From contig CAVXFM010000009.1 in NCBI GenBank assembly GCA_963760985.1, positions 1 to 64,000 on the forward strand: a stretch of 64,000 nt of DNA. Reading direction: 5' to 3'. The position numbers and the translations under genes were made by a program. Of this stretch, positions 38,994 to 49,160 are shown piece after piece; the stretch's first letter is position 1; every line of letters begins with the position of its first letter. The DNA is from JACRDG01 sp963760985 (GTDB lineage Bacteria; Desulfobacterota; Desulfomonilia; Desulfomonilales; Desulfomonilaceae). Below the pieces are notes generated by a model that did no database searches, was not told the DNA's origin, and saw only the letters and a list, made by a program, of their open reading frames with translations.

Positions 38994-39624
38994 TCACCCG
39001 GCACGGCGTAACGCGGCAAGCAGGTCTTCTGCTTTGTGCTCTTCTGCCCAATCAAGGGGAGATCTACCCGATGCGTTTCGCTGACGAGCCGAGGCTCCAA
39101 ACTCGAGCAATAACTCCACCGCCTGCGTATGCCCTTCCCTTACTGCAAAGTGCAAAGGAGTGTCTCCCTCCCGGTTGGTTGCCTGCGGTACAGCCCCGTG
39201 TTCCAGAAGGAGGCGGACCACATGCGCGTGACCACGCCAAGCCGCTCTGTGCAGTGGCGTCTTACCATACCCTGTGTGTACATTCACATCAGCCCCTTTG
39301 TCGAGGAGGAACTTCACCAGGTCGTAGTGCCCCTCCCACGCGGCTCTATGCAGTGGAGTCTCGTCGTATTGATCTCGGGAATTTACGTCAATACCGTCTT
39401 CCACCAACCGTTTCACACATGCCAGATCACCCCGCGCCGCAGCTTCGTTGATTTCTACCAATTCTTCCTCCACTGGCAGCGGTTCATCGGCCTCGCAATT
39501 CCGGTTCCGAACCCGCGGGCACAGACTATTCGGCCGGCACCAAGGAGCCAAAGCTCCACGCGTACTCACGCCAGATTTCCCTCATTCGGGGACGCTGGGG
39601 GTTCAGATCTTGTTCGTCGCTCAT
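38994..39624 (-). CDS. Ankyrin-repeat protein, start uncertain
   Basis: At least four ankyrin repeats are clear: ACVKRLVEDGIDVNSRDQYD, then ETPLHRAAWEGHYDLVKFLL, then KTPLHRAAWRGHAHVVRLLL, then DTPLHFAVREGHTQAVELLL, with a capping half repeat SPLDWAEEHKAEDLLAAL. These domains bind other proteins. The continuous frame runs from 39569, but a more natural N-terminus (MSDEQDLNPQRPRMREIW at 39624) lies in another frame that stops near 39528, so one shift near 39545 may join them. There is no signal peptide. It lies between the kinase and an aldo/keto reductase, all on the minus strand. Confidence 0.75.
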
Positions 39625-39839
39625 AGGACAGCATTCGTACCGACTCGTCACAGCACGGTTACCACATACCCGACTCGCCCCCGCGAGATTCGTTCTTTTC
39701 ACCGTCCGCATATGGCCCAAGCCGTCACATGTGGCGCTCTGAATTGAAACCGGGTGAACGTTTTGACGTCTTGTGCCAGCCGTGAGCTTACCCGGTAAGA
39801 GCTCGCGGGTCACGCTGGCTGTAGGCTCTCCGAAGCAGA

Positions 39840-40670
39840 TCACGGCTTGTAGTACATGAGGGACCGTGCATACGGCTCCGTGCGACGAATCAGCTCTCTC
39901 TGGCGGTCTTCGGACATCAACGAAAAGGACTCGGCAAACCGCACGTTCTCTTCGAGTTGTGCGACAGAATCACACCCCACCACCGCGGTGGTGATCGGCT
40001 GGGACAGCGCAAAATGAAGAAAGGGTTCCATGGAATCGTACCACGGGAGTCGGGCCGCGAAACCTCGAAGGTAGACTTTCATTGCTACAATGCCCATGCC
40101 CCGTTTCCCGGCATGGGGAATGACCTGGTCCACGAAGCTGGCATAGGTGGGTTCCGCAGGGTTCACCGGCAAGAGCACGGTGTCAAATTCAAACATCTCT
40201 ATACATCGTCTCAGTATAGACGGATCGTGATGACCGGTCACGCCTACGAACCGAGTGAGCCCCTTTTGCTTGGCTTCCACAAAAGCTTCAATGGCGCCTC
40301 CGGGAGCGAAGATCTCGTGAATGTCCTCTTCGGTTCTCACGTCATGCACCTGCCAGAGATCCAAATGATCGGTCTTCATGTTTGAGAGCGTCTCTTGCAG
40401 ATGCTGGAGCGCTCCGGTGCGGGTCCGAGCATGAGATTTGCTCGTGAGAAATATGTCGTGGCGTCTTTGATTCAGCGCGAGCCCGTAGTAAGACTCGCTC
40501 CCCGCGTACGCTCTGGCCGACTCACAGTAGGTAATACCCAGGTCAAGGGCCCTGTTGATCAAGGCATAGGCTTGCCTCTCGTACCCCACGGTTCTGAGAA
40601 CCCCTTCCCCGCCGAGGCCGATCAGCGTGACCTCAACACCGGTCTTGCCAAGCACTCTCTGTGGAATCAT
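39840..40670 (-). CDS. Aldo/keto reductase, 276 aa
   Basis: The start ATG 40670 follows GGAAGGTGACG; a longer frame to 40853 is not used. The order fits the family: MIPQRVLGKTGVEVTLIGLG, the catalytic Asp-Tyr region near ITYCESARAYAGSESYYG, the Lys in FLTSKSHARTRTG, HLDLWQVHDV with the catalytic His, and a cofactor-binding end GCDSVAQLEENVRFA. In the Asp position the text reads Glu-Ser (TYCESARAY where many members have FDTA), so the acid may be altered. Family members reduce aldehydes and ketones with NADPH. No adjacent pathway gene tells the substrate. Confidence 0.8.
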   Translation of the reverse strand: MIPQRVLGKTGVEVTLIGLGGEGVLRTVGYERQAYALINRALDLGITYCESARAYAGSESYYGLALNQRRHDIFLTSKSHARTRTGALQHLQETLSNMKTDHLDLWQVHDVRTEEDIHEIFAPGGAIEAFVEAKQKGLTRFVGVTGHHDPSILRRCIEMFEFDTVLLPVNPAEPTYASFVDQVIPHAGKRGMGIVAMKVYLRGFAARLPWYDSMEPFLHFALSQPITTAVVGCDSVAQLEENVRFAESFSLMSEDRQRELIRRTEPYARSLMYYKP

Positions 40671-41300
40671 ATCGTCACCTTCCAGGACGCTCAATCGCCC
40701 TCCTGCTGTTCCCTGTCCTTGAATCGGTGCCCTTGAACCGCGGCACTCAACACCAGCCACGGTCATAATGTAGTTGGTCGCTCCGCGACTGTCCAGTGGT
40801 TCAATGGAGACATTCTCGGGCAAGATAGGTCTTGGTGCGTTCGCATGTCGCATTTCCAGGGGATTCGGCGGAGAGACCAGGGCTGTTCAGGTAATTCCAA
40901 TAGCTTACAGAATCTCCGGACCTGCCGGTGTCTGTTTCTTCCCCCGAAATCCGCGAGATCTCCTCGCCTCGCGAGCAAGCGTCAAGTGCAAGCGGCTTCT
41001 GCTTGCCCGTAGCGGCACTTCTCTCAACCCGCGTGCGAGTAACGGTAAGGAAATCATTGTTGACGGAATGTCCAGAGGCGCGGTATCCTCGAAGGAAGAA
41101 CAAAAGAGGCTTTCGTACTCTCATGGCGCCGGTCTTATTCACACCGGGGTGCGTGGTTCCATGTAAGGTCTTCTTCGGGATCGGCAGAACCATCGCGAGA
41201 CCCTCTAGGGCGCCGAAACGCTCAAGATGGCAAGACCAGTGCATTATTTCAGTTGCTTGTAACCGTTTCACGCAATGGTCCAAATGGTCGGGCGCGGTAA
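40671..41300. other. Gene-free stretch
   Basis: About 630 bases between divergently transcribed reductase and amidohydrolase genes. It must hold the promoters of both, but no clear -35/-10 pair, operator or repeat could be picked out by eye. Confidence 0.4.
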
Positions 41301-42458
41301 ATGAACCTTATCAAGGACATAGTTGACCGTCACGATGAAATAATTCAGTGGCGCAGGGACTTCCATCTGCACCCGGAATTGGGCAATCGGGAGATTGGTA
41401 CTGCACGGAAAGTGGCCGAGATTCTCAGGTCGTTCCCAATGGACGAAATCGAGGAACAGGTGGGCACCACCGGCGTGGTCGGTGTGCTGAGAAACGGAAC
41501 CGGGCCGGTAATAGGATTACGAGCTGACATGGATGCCCTCGCGGTATGCGACGCGGGAGAGCACAATCACCGTTCCACGGTCGAAGGCATGTCGCATGCC
41601 TGCGGCCACGACGGACACATGGCAATGTTGCTGGCCGCGGCACAGTATCTGGCATTCACACGGAATTTTCGGGGAACCGTGGTATTCATTTTTCAGCCGG
41701 CAGAGGAGGTAGCTGCCGGTGCGTTGAGTATGATTGAGCACGGCCTGTTGGACAAATACGCCATCCAATCGGTTTTCGCGTTGCACATTGCTCCCGCGAT
41801 GGGCGTCGGTCATATGACCATCACTCCAGGGCCCCTGCTGGCGGCAGTAAACAATTTCAGAATAGATATAACAGGTCGAGGAGGGCATGCCGGCTTACCC
41901 CATCTGGCCAAGAATCCCATAGTGGCCGGAGCCAGCATTGTTTCTTCGTTGCAGACCATCGCGTCATGCGACATAGATCCCATAGAACCGGTGGTGGTTA
42001 CCGTGACAAGTTTTCAATCCAGCACGAGCAACTACAACGTCATCCCCGGGTCTGCCGAGATCAAGGGCACTGCACGCTATATGAACATGGCGTACGAGGA
42101 GGTCTTGCCGGAAAGGATCAGGTCACTGGCGCAAGGTATCGCTGCCGGACATGGGCTCAGCGCAGAGCTGGATTACGTCAAGGGCTGCCCACCGCTCATA
42201 AATTCTGAAAAAGAAACGCAATTTGCAGAGGAGATCGCTCGGAAACTCCTGGGCGAAACCAGCGTGGTGCGGGGAGCGCCTCTTATGGGCGGCGAGGATT
42301 TCAGCTATTTCCTGAAGAGGATCCCTGGCATGCTCGCGTTCATCGGTAATGGCGAGGACTCGCCACCGCTTCACAATCCCGCCTTCGATTTCAATGATGC
42401 AGTACTGCCTATCGGCGCGAGCTATTTCAGCCGGCTTGTGGAGGCGGCTTTAGGCTGA
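41301..42458 (+). CDS. M20-family metal-dependent amidohydrolase, 385 aa
   Basis: Starts at ATG 41301 (MNLIKDIVDRHDEIIQWRRD). The RDFHLHPELG segment, RADMDALAV, the Cys-His pair of SHACGHDGHMAMLL, the acid pair in QPAEEVAAGA, GRGGHAGLPH in the dimerisation domain and the late MGGEDFSYFL His/Glu region all match hippurate hydrolase, N-acyl amino acid and carboxypeptidase G-type enzymes. They use two metal ions to cleave N-acyl or peptide bonds in the cytoplasm. Full length, all ligands present. No ribosome site is strong. Substrate unknown. Confidence 0.9.
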   Translation: MNLIKDIVDRHDEIIQWRRDFHLHPELGNREIGTARKVAEILRSFPMDEIEEQVGTTGVVGVLRNGTGPVIGLRADMDALAVCDAGEHNHRSTVEGMSHACGHDGHMAMLLAAAQYLAFTRNFRGTVVFIFQPAEEVAAGALSMIEHGLLDKYAIQSVFALHIAPAMGVGHMTITPGPLLAAVNNFRIDITGRGGHAGLPHLAKNPIVAGASIVSSLQTIASCDIDPIEPVVVTVTSFQSSTSNYNVIPGSAEIKGTARYMNMAYEEVLPERIRSLAQGIAAGHGLSAELDYVKGCPPLINSEKETQFAEEIARKLLGETSVVRGAPLMGGEDFSYFLKRIPGMLAFIGNGEDSPPLHNPAFDFNDAVLPIGASYFSRLVEAALG

Positions 42459-42604
42459 CGCTGTCGCGTGATCGAATGGGATCCATAGCCCAGAGAACTC
42501 ATCCAATGATCGTGATGGGCAACCATGCAAAGGTACGATATCGTTCCTGAAGCGTCGGGACTATTCCACCACGGTCCGCAATCCCATGAGGGAGGGAGAA
42601 GAGC

Positions 42605-42919
42605 ATGATTACCGCGCTTGTTCAGTTCACGCTTCCCCAACCGATAACCCGAGAGAAAGCCCGAGAAATCTTTTCGAGCACCGCACCGAAATATAGAGAC
42701 ATCCCTGGACTCATCCGGAAATACTATATCCTCTCGGAGGATGGAGCAACCGCGGGAGGCGTGTACCTTTGGCGGTCTCGAGAGGACGCTGAACGACTTT
42801 ACACCGGTGACTGGAGGGGATTGATCGCGGAGAAGTATGGCGCAGAACCGTCTGTCCACTATTTCGCCACCCCGGTGGTCGTGGACAATCTGATCGGTGA
42901 AATCATTACGGACGCATGA
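42605..42919 (+). CDS. YdhR-like dimeric ferredoxin-fold protein, 104 aa
   Basis: Starts at ATG 42605 after GAGGGAGGGAGAAGAGC. ITALVQFTLPQPITREKARE, then PGLIRKYYILSEDGATAGGV and YLWRSREDAERLY are typical of the YdhR-like, putative mono-oxygenase group with a dimeric alpha-beta barrel. No cofactor motif is visible, and function in this group is mostly unknown. It follows the amidohydrolase by 146 bases on the same strand and may be cotranscribed. Confidence 0.75.
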   Translation: MITALVQFTLPQPITREKAREIFSSTAPKYRDIPGLIRKYYILSEDGATAGGVYLWRSREDAERLYTGDWRGLIAEKYGAEPSVHYFATPVVVDNLIGEIITDA

Positions 42920-43138
42920 CGATCAGGATTTTTGCCGAGTCAACCGGCTCTGGACATGGCGCATGCGTGGATCACCTCGTGAACGGGCCCAGGGCTGTGG
43001 TGGACTCACCTGGGTTCCGGCAATGCGTTCTGGCAAGAGGGACTCGCGACATCGGGAAAGCCCGCATTCAGCGATTGTCCCTTTCCTGCGTGAAGATCGA
43101 TCGCAGTCACCGCGCTGGATCGGCCTTCGTCCCTTTTC

Positions 43139-43615
43139 TTACTGCTGCTTCCGCAAGCTGATCAACGCCCACGTATAGCCATCAGGATCAGCCACGAAGG
43201 CTTCTGTCCCCCAACCATATTTCTTGGGTTCTTGAACGATTCTGTACCCAGCCGCCTTGATCCGGTCCACGGTCTTTTGCACGTCCGCGACTTCAAGATG
43301 GGGATACATCCCCAATCCCAATCTTTCATTCTTGCCACGGGGAGCTTTCCACCCCCAGGGAGATGTGGACAAGTAAATTCCCACATTCGCCGCTTCGAGT
43401 ATGCTGAAGCTGTCCCCTATTGATTTCGGCCGGAGTCCCATCACGTCCCGATAGAACTTTAAGGACGCTCGCATATGTGAAACTTCCAGAAGTATATGGT
43501 GTATTCCAGGAGGAATGGCTCTCGCATTTTCGTTTTCCGCGGGTACAGGGGTCACGGAACACACGAAAAGGATGAGGAGAACGACCGGGAACGCGTGGAA
43601 AGTTGGTGCTCTCAT
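43139..43615 (-). CDS. Secreted VOC-superfamily (glyoxalase/bleomycin resistance-like) protein
   Basis: The start ATG 43615 follows GGAGGGAGACTGCC and opens a signal peptide (MRAPTFHAFPVVLLILFVCS, cut near PVPAEN). One VOC module follows: IHHILLEVSHMRASLKFYRD, VMGLRP, YPHLEVADVQKTVDRIKAAG, and the end AFVADPDGYTWALISL. The His, His and terminal acid that bind metal in this fold are present at HHILLE, YPHLEV and DPDG-like positions. Secretion is unusual for this family. The frame continues upstream to 43792, but without a start site. Confidence 0.8.
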   Translation of the reverse strand: MRAPTFHAFPVVLLILFVCSVTPVPAENENARAIPPGIHHILLEVSHMRASLKFYRDVMGLRPKSIGDSFSILEAANVGIYLSTSPWGWKAPRGKNERLGLGMYPHLEVADVQKTVDRIKAAGYRIVQEPKKYGWGTEAFVADPDGYTWALISLRKQQ

Positions 43616-43824
43616 GGCAGTCTCCCTCCGCATCAATGATGGAATGTCCCAGAATTCTGACAGTCCTATCAAAGTATAACCATTCACCATCAATTCGCGC
43701 GGGAATCCGGGCTTCTGACCGCGCCGTGGTGGGCTCCGCCTGGTACCACCAAGCCTCCCTGTCTTGAGGCTCATTCGGGTCTTTCGTGACATGCATGAGG
43801 GAACTCGAAATCAGAGTGCCCTGG

Positions 43825-45489
43825 TCAGTAATGATCCACGTACTGCACGTTGTGCTTCAAGAAACCAATTCTATCGTATTTCGCCTCATACGTGTCGGAC
43901 AACCTCGGCGTGTCCATGAGTGGCGCATCGGTGGCGGGAGATCCTTGTCCGTGGAGCACTTCTCCCACGAACAATTCCCCTCCGGTGTCTTTGAACCGGG
44001 CAATCCACCGTATCGCGGGGTCGTCTCTCAGCCGGGCATAGAAACCGGCAGCCCGGAGCTCTTCTGAGAAAAGCTCGGTATCGAGGATCAGCCAGTCCGC
44101 GAGTATGTGGCCGCGAGCGTTGTACGTATCCACAAATTTCCGGAGTGTCTTCTCGTCGGATCCAATGGCGTGTTTTTGGAGTTCGATCGGAAACTCCTGG
44201 GGCATGATCACCCGACGGTTCTTGCCTCTGGCGTATTGTCCCACATCGGATGCGACATTTCGGGGCAGAAACGCGACCTTTTGTTCTGCGAGCAAGTCAG
44301 GACGCTGTTCGATAAGAAACGCAGCGGCAGCAAGGACACGCCGGCCGTTGTGCTCGTCTTGGAACTGTTGACCTATGGTGAGCCACAATTGACAGCCGGC
44401 CATGATGAGCGCGGCGCACACCACGTACCGGTTCCTCAACCGAGAAAGGGCCAATCCTCCAAGCAAGGCCGCGGGCATCGCTGCCACGTAAAGATACGTC
44501 GCGGACGTGGAAGATTTGAACAGCGCATACCCTGCCCCCACAAACCACACGCACATGCTGTCAAGCAGGGCACGGTGCGTGCGGTCGGCAACACACTCCT
44601 TTCTCATGCGGGTCACGTACACGACCAGGCCGATCACGGCAAATATCAGTTGCGGGCCCCACGCACTGATCACATTCACCCATATGCGGGACCAGAAATC
44701 CGGATTCGACGCAAGATCGCCATAACGGAGGAACGGATACAGGAGGATGGTGCCGTTCAGATAGGCTCCCCTCCCCGTGAGAAACAGGGCAACAGGCCAG
44801 GCCACCTGTATGGCCACGGCAGCCAGCACCAGGACGTTGTACGGATTCTTGAGAATTGCCCGCAAACGACCGCACAGGACAAGGAACACCCCTAGGCTGA
44901 AGAGGAACGACGGCCAATCCATTCCGGTAAACACATACGCAGCCAAACCTCCCGCTGCGCAAATCCGGAAAAGTCGAGATTCCGGAATCTCGCTGAGTCG
45001 TAAGAAACTGTAAAACACGGAAAAATGGAGAAGACAGGATAACGTGTTGAAATACCACGGCTGCCTCAGGGTTTCGCCCAACCAGGGACCAAAAGCAAAA
45101 GTCAGGGCGCAACAGTATCCCAAGCGTGGCGAAAGCAGTCTCGTTCCCAGGAGGTAAGCCATTACCGCGGAAAGCAGGGCAAAAACCACGTTGGGAATTT
45201 GCATGATCGACGGGTTGAGCGGCAGCAGTTCGCCCACGGAATAACAGTACGCGTTGATGAGAAGGAACTGCAAGGGCCCTTCGATGTGAAGCATCGCGCG
45301 ACCGATGAGCGTCTTCACGGGCTCAGCACAGGACGCGTAGTAATGGAAAAGCGTGCCCGCATCCCTTATGCCGATCTGATCGAAATACGGATGAACCAGA
45401 GGTTGTCCGCAATACCCGAGGAAAAACAGGAATGCGCCAAGAAATGCAAAGAAAGCCCAAAGCCCTATGGAATGTGGTAGATCGTTCAT
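43825..45489 (-). CDS. Polytopic membrane protein resembling GT39/ArnT-type glycosyltransferases
   Basis: The start ATG 45489 follows AAAAGGTGAT. The protein of 554 residues has about ten membrane segments. Asp-Gln-Ile in YFDQIGIRDAGT and a later HIEGP lie in the first outer loop, where this fold keeps its catalytic Asp. A C-terminal soluble domain of about 150 residues (ADWLILDTELFSEELRAAGF) faces outside. Such enzymes move sugars from polyprenyl-phosphate carriers to proteins, lipids or glycans; the family assignment rests on topology and is tentative. No sugar genes lie nearby. The frame extends upstream to 45768 without a start site. Confidence 0.6.
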   Translation of the reverse strand: MNDLPHSIGLWAFFAFLGAFLFFLGYCGQPLVHPYFDQIGIRDAGTLFHYYASCAEPVKTLIGRAMLHIEGPLQFLLINAYCYSVGELLPLNPSIMQIPNVVFALLSAVMAYLLGTRLLSPRLGYCCALTFAFGPWLGETLRQPWYFNTLSCLLHFSVFYSFLRLSEIPESRLFRICAAGGLAAYVFTGMDWPSFLFSLGVFLVLCGRLRAILKNPYNVLVLAAVAIQVAWPVALFLTGRGAYLNGTILLYPFLRYGDLASNPDFWSRIWVNVISAWGPQLIFAVIGLVVYVTRMRKECVADRTHRALLDSMCVWFVGAGYALFKSSTSATYLYVAAMPAALLGGLALSRLRNRYVVCAALIMAGCQLWLTIGQQFQDEHNGRRVLAAAAFLIEQRPDLLAEQKVAFLPRNVASDVGQYARGKNRRVIMPQEFPIELQKHAIGSDEKTLRKFVDTYNARGHILADWLILDTELFSEELRAAGFYARLRDDPAIRWIARFKDTGGELFVGEVLHGQGSPATDAPLMDTPRLSDTYEAKYDRIGFLKHNVQYVDHY

Positions 45490-45821
45490 ATCACCTTTTC
45501 GTGAGTACAGAGGCCACAGCGGATTCCTCGGCAGCATTGCCCGGTTGCAGCAAATACCTCGACCCGCACATTGCTGTATTCTCTCAATTCCTAGTGAAAA
45601 TGCATTTTCATAGGAAATTCCTGTCACTCTCGGCACGGAACCCGCAAGAGGCGGATGCGCCCTGCGCTTCTTACGTGTGCGGGCATGAGCATACTTGATC
45701 ATCGTATCTGAGACAAGATGCGTGTTCACGCATTCCCGCGTCCCACGCGAGAGGCGCTTCCCACCCATCGATCAAACGGTTATACTTGCCAGTCGACAGA
45801 TTTCTCATACAGGAGCGCTCG

Positions 45822-46763
45822 ATGACCAGACGCGAAGACGAAAAGCACATCATGGACGCCTTGATCCAGCTTGCGGAGGAAGAAAACCGGCTCACCGAGA
45901 GTATGGTCGGCATGCTCGCCAAAACCAATGAGATGGCTGCAAACCGCACGACAAGCGCGGAAATGCGCACCAATCTGGCCAAAGAACGCACGGATTTCGC
46001 GAGAGAGCAGACCAAGTTCAGTGCGAGAAGCACCGAACTTGCCGCCAAGCGGACGACCACTGCTGAATTACGTACCAACCTGGCTCAGGAGCGCACGGAT
46101 TTTGCCAGACAGCAGACCAAGTTCAGTGCGAAAAGTACGGAACTCGCGGAGAAGCGAACGGAGTTTGCGACCAATAGAACCGCATGGGCTGAGACACGGA
46201 CAAAACTGGCCGGAACACGCACCGGACTCGCAGAGAGGAGAACCGAACTCGCGACCAACCGCACAGGGCTCGCGGTAAAACGCACTGACTTATCTGAACA
46301 GCGGACGGACCTGGCAGGAAAGCGGACTGAACTCGCGGCCAACCGCACGGAGCTTGCCGAATTCAGGACCAATTTGTCCCAGAACCGCACTTCCTGGGCC
46401 AGTGAACGGACAGACTTGGCAAACAAGCGGACCGGCCTTTCAGAGAACCGCACAGGCCTGGCACAGGAGAGGAATGACCTCGCCAGCAACCGTACCGTGA
46501 TGTCCACGTATCGCTCCATCCTCGCGAAAGGCAGGACCGAGCTTGCCTTCATACGTACGGGTCTGGCTCTGATTGCCTTGGGATTGGCTTTGATTCGCTA
46601 TTTCGGGCTGGGCCTCTGGACGATCGCCGATGGGAGTCTTGTGGCGTTGGGCGTGTCGGCCACGGTGTTCGGCACAAAAGGCTTTCTCGTGACCAGACGT
46701 TACGAACGGATGTTTTCCGGCAAGATTGCCAGCATTGTCGCTGGCTTCCAACCTTACTTGTAG
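45822..46763 (+). CDS. DUF202-type membrane protein with 30 consecutive RTxLAxx heptads
   Basis: The start ATG 45822 follows CAGGAGCGCTCG. After a 41-residue N-terminal helix, residues 42-251 (bases 45945-46574) are 30 seven-residue units without any gap, most beginning Arg-Thr and having Leu-Ala at positions 4-5. The last two run into a DUF202-like part with two or three membrane segments (ALIALGLALIRYF, VALGVSATVFGTKGFLV). Units 1-5 and 6-10 are a 35-residue duplication (units ending QTKFSAR, STELAAK versus QTKFSAK, STELAEK). DUF202 domains themselves carry an RTxLAxxR pattern before their membrane helices, so the array looks like expansion of that unit. A long rod anchored in the inner membrane is the likely structure. 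Function unknown. Confidence 0.8.
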   Translation: MTRREDEKHIMDALIQLAEEENRLTESMVGMLAKTNEMAANRTTSAEMRTNLAKERTDFAREQTKFSARSTELAAKRTTTAELRTNLAQERTDFARQQTKFSAKSTELAEKRTEFATNRTAWAETRTKLAGTRTGLAERRTELATNRTGLAVKRTDLSEQRTDLAGKRTELAANRTELAEFRTNLSQNRTSWASERTDLANKRTGLSENRTGLAQERNDLASNRTVMSTYRSILAKGRTELAFIRTGLALIALGLALIRYFGLGLWTIADGSLVALGVSATVFGTKGFLVTRRYERMFSGKIASIVAGFQPYL

Positions 46764-46952
46764 GCGGTCACGGGAACAGGTCGCCTTGTGCGGGCCTGTC
46801 AGCGGATGATCGCCGCCATCTGAACGCTCGTTGACGAGGGACGCGGGCGTGGAAGACTGGATATTTCGGTGCCAAGGCTTCCGGTTGACTGAGGGTCACC
46901 TTTTTCAAAGTCTTCCTCGGAAGGAAGCTTGAGCAACACTCACAGGAGACTT

Positions 46953-47432
46953 ATGCAATTCGCCACATTTACGTCACCGGTCGAGAACCGGTACTTTGAA
47001 GACTATGTTCCGGGCGCGATTCATGAATGCGGATCTATCGCAGTCGAAGAGGCTGCGATCATCGCGTTTGCCCGACAATTTGACCCCCAACCTTTGCACG
47101 TCGATCCAGAGGCGGCTCAGCACACCGTTTTTGCAGGATTGATCGCGAGCGGGTGGCATACCGTGAGCCTCATGATGCGCCTTTTCGTAAACAATTACCT
47201 GTCTCATAAGGCAAGCCTGAGTTCGCCGGGTGTCGATGAACTGCGTTGGCTCAAACCCGTCCGCCCCGGGGACGCGTTATTCTTGCGGGTGACCGTTACA
47301 GAGGCGACACGTTCGTGTTCAAAACCGGACAGGGGGATCGTTCACTCGTACATCGAGGTGCGGAACCAGAGGGAGGAAGTGGTCATGACCATGAAGGCTA
47401 TGAATCTCCTCGGTTGTCGGGGAGAGAGCTGA
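46953..47432 (+). CDS. MaoC-like hot-dog dehydratase, 159 aa
   Basis: The start ATG 46953 has a strong ACAGGAGACTT site. FEDYVPGAIHECGSIAVEEA, then the catalytic region FARQFDPQPLHVDPEAA with the Asp and His of the hydratase site, and ASGWHTVSLMMRL follow the MaoC/enoyl-CoA hydratase 2 pattern. Such enzymes hydrate or dehydrate CoA thioesters. A full single-domain protein with no disruption. No acyl-CoA genes lie directly beside it. Confidence 0.85.
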   Translation: MQFATFTSPVENRYFEDYVPGAIHECGSIAVEEAAIIAFARQFDPQPLHVDPEAAQHTVFAGLIASGWHTVSLMMRLFVNNYLSHKASLSSPGVDELRWLKPVRPGDALFLRVTVTEATRSCSKPDRGIVHSYIEVRNQREEVVMTMKAMNLLGCRGES

Positions 47433-47811
47433 CACCCCCTACACAGCGACTTCTTTGGCGGAGCACGCGTGGGGGAAACTTGTGCGTGGGGCGTCCGCTG
47501 GTCGTCCTTCACAAAGACAGAAGAGACGTGGGGGGATTTCTGTCTTCCGTTCCTCTTGCTTGCTGCGAGAAATTCCAGAGGACCGTGCGATTCTCTTCGA
47601 AACAAGCATGCGACCCTGAGGTCTCAGGGACAAGGCGTCAACGCGGTCGGGCTCAACGTCCTCGGTGGGTCTGCGGTGACAGAGCGGGGAACGGAAGGCC
47701 AAGGCAAAGGAACAAAAATCCCCAAGCAATTCGGCCGATACTTCGGTTGGCCGGCTATTGTCTCGGCAAAAACCGAGGCTGAGCAAGCAAATGGACGAGG
47801 ATCGTGGGGCC
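47433..47811. other. Gene-free stretch
   Basis: About 380 bases before the MFS gene. Only frame fragments without motif or ribosome site are present; no repeat or RNA gene recognised. Confidence 0.4.
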
Positions 47812-49160
47812 ATGAAGACGAAAACCACCGAGCAGAAGCAAGGACCGCAAGACTCCAACCGATTGTTCGCGCTTTAAGACACCGCAATTTTCGATTGTTC
47901 TTTTTGTGGGCCAGAGCGTTTCTCTTGTGGGCACATGGATGCAACGCGTTGCCTTGGGGTGGCTGGTCTATCACCTCACCCATTCCGCGTTCCTTTTGGG
48001 GCTGGTGCAATTTGCCAGCCAGATACCGACCTTTGCGTTGGCACCCGTTGCCGGTGTGCTGGCTGATTGCTGGAATCGACATCGCATGTTGATCCTGACA
48101 CAAGTCCTTGCCATGCTTCAGGCTTTGACGCTCTCGTATCTCGTCCTCACCAAAACGATATTGATTTGGCACGTGATGGTGCTCAGCGTCGTGCTCGGTA
48201 TTGTGAATGCCTTTGACATGCCCATCCGCCAATCATTTATGATCGACATGGTTGAGGAAAAAGAAGACTTGGGCAACGCGATAGCCCTGAACTCATCCAT
48301 GGTGAATGGCGCACGTTTGTTAGGGCCTGCGGCAGCAGGGATACTCATTGCCGTGGTCGGGGAAGGCGTGTGCTTTCTTCTCAACGGGATCAGCTACCTC
48401 GCGGTCATCGCCTCGTTGTGGGTCATGAAGATCGAGCAAAAGGATGCAAGGCCCCGGCCGTCAAGGATTATACCGCAGCTGAAAGAAGGATTCGGTTACG
48501 TACGGCGTTTTGAAACCCATACGCGCAATTCTGTTGATGCTTGCGCTGATGAGTCTCATGGGAATGCCCTACCTGGTGCTCATGCCTGTTTTCGCCAAGG
48601 ATGTACTGCACGGCGGAGCTGACATATTAGGGTTTCTCATGGCTGGATCCGGAGTAGGGGCTCTGGCAGGGGCACTGTATCTTGCATCCAGGAAAGGGGT
48701 CCTTGGGTTGGGCAAACTGATCCCAATCTCTGCGGGCGTCCTGGGAGTCGGACTGATGGGCTTCGCGTTTTCTCAGGTCTTCATCTGGTCTCTCGCGTTG
48801 ATGCTCGTTACGGGTTTTGGTCAGATGGTCGAGATGGCGACCAGCAATACCTTGCTGCAAACGCTGGTGGACGACGACAAGCGCGGAAGAGTCATGAGCT
48901 TCTATACGATGGCATTCTTCGGCATGACACCGATCGGGAGCCTCTTGGCCGGGGCTCTGGCAGGCAAGATCGGTGCCCCATGGACGGTATTCATTGGCGG
49001 GTTTGTCTGTGTGGTCGGTGCGGTGGTCTTTGCCCGCATGCTTCCCAAATTAAGAGAGAAAGCACGTCCTGTGTACGTGAGCATGGGAATTGTCCCCGAA
49101 ATCGCTTCAAGCCTCGCAAGCACACACGAACCCACACAGCTCCACCCGTATCGCAGATAG
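47812..49160 (+). pseudogene. MFS exporter (EntS/MFS_3-like), three frameshifts
   Basis: The protein is read through four frame segments: an N-terminal piece from about ATG 47812 (MKTKTTEQKQGPQDSN), RALRHRNFRLFF, then GQSVSLVGTWMQRVALGWLV through DMPIRQSFMIDMVEEKEDL and GPAAAGILIAVVGE, and finally KPIRAILLMLALMSLMGMPY to the end. Shifts lie near 47868, 47898 (a TTTTT run) and 48508 (TTTTG). The corrected protein has about 12 membrane segments and is of normal length. This group exports siderophores and other small molecules. Three shifts in one gene make true decay more likely than a single reading error, although two are at T-runs. Confidence 0.8.

Noticed and set aside
45945..46574. Heptad array as a collapsed or expanded assembly repeat
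   Set aside because: The units differ at the base level throughout and the frame is kept, so it reads as a real coding array; unit number still deserves checking.
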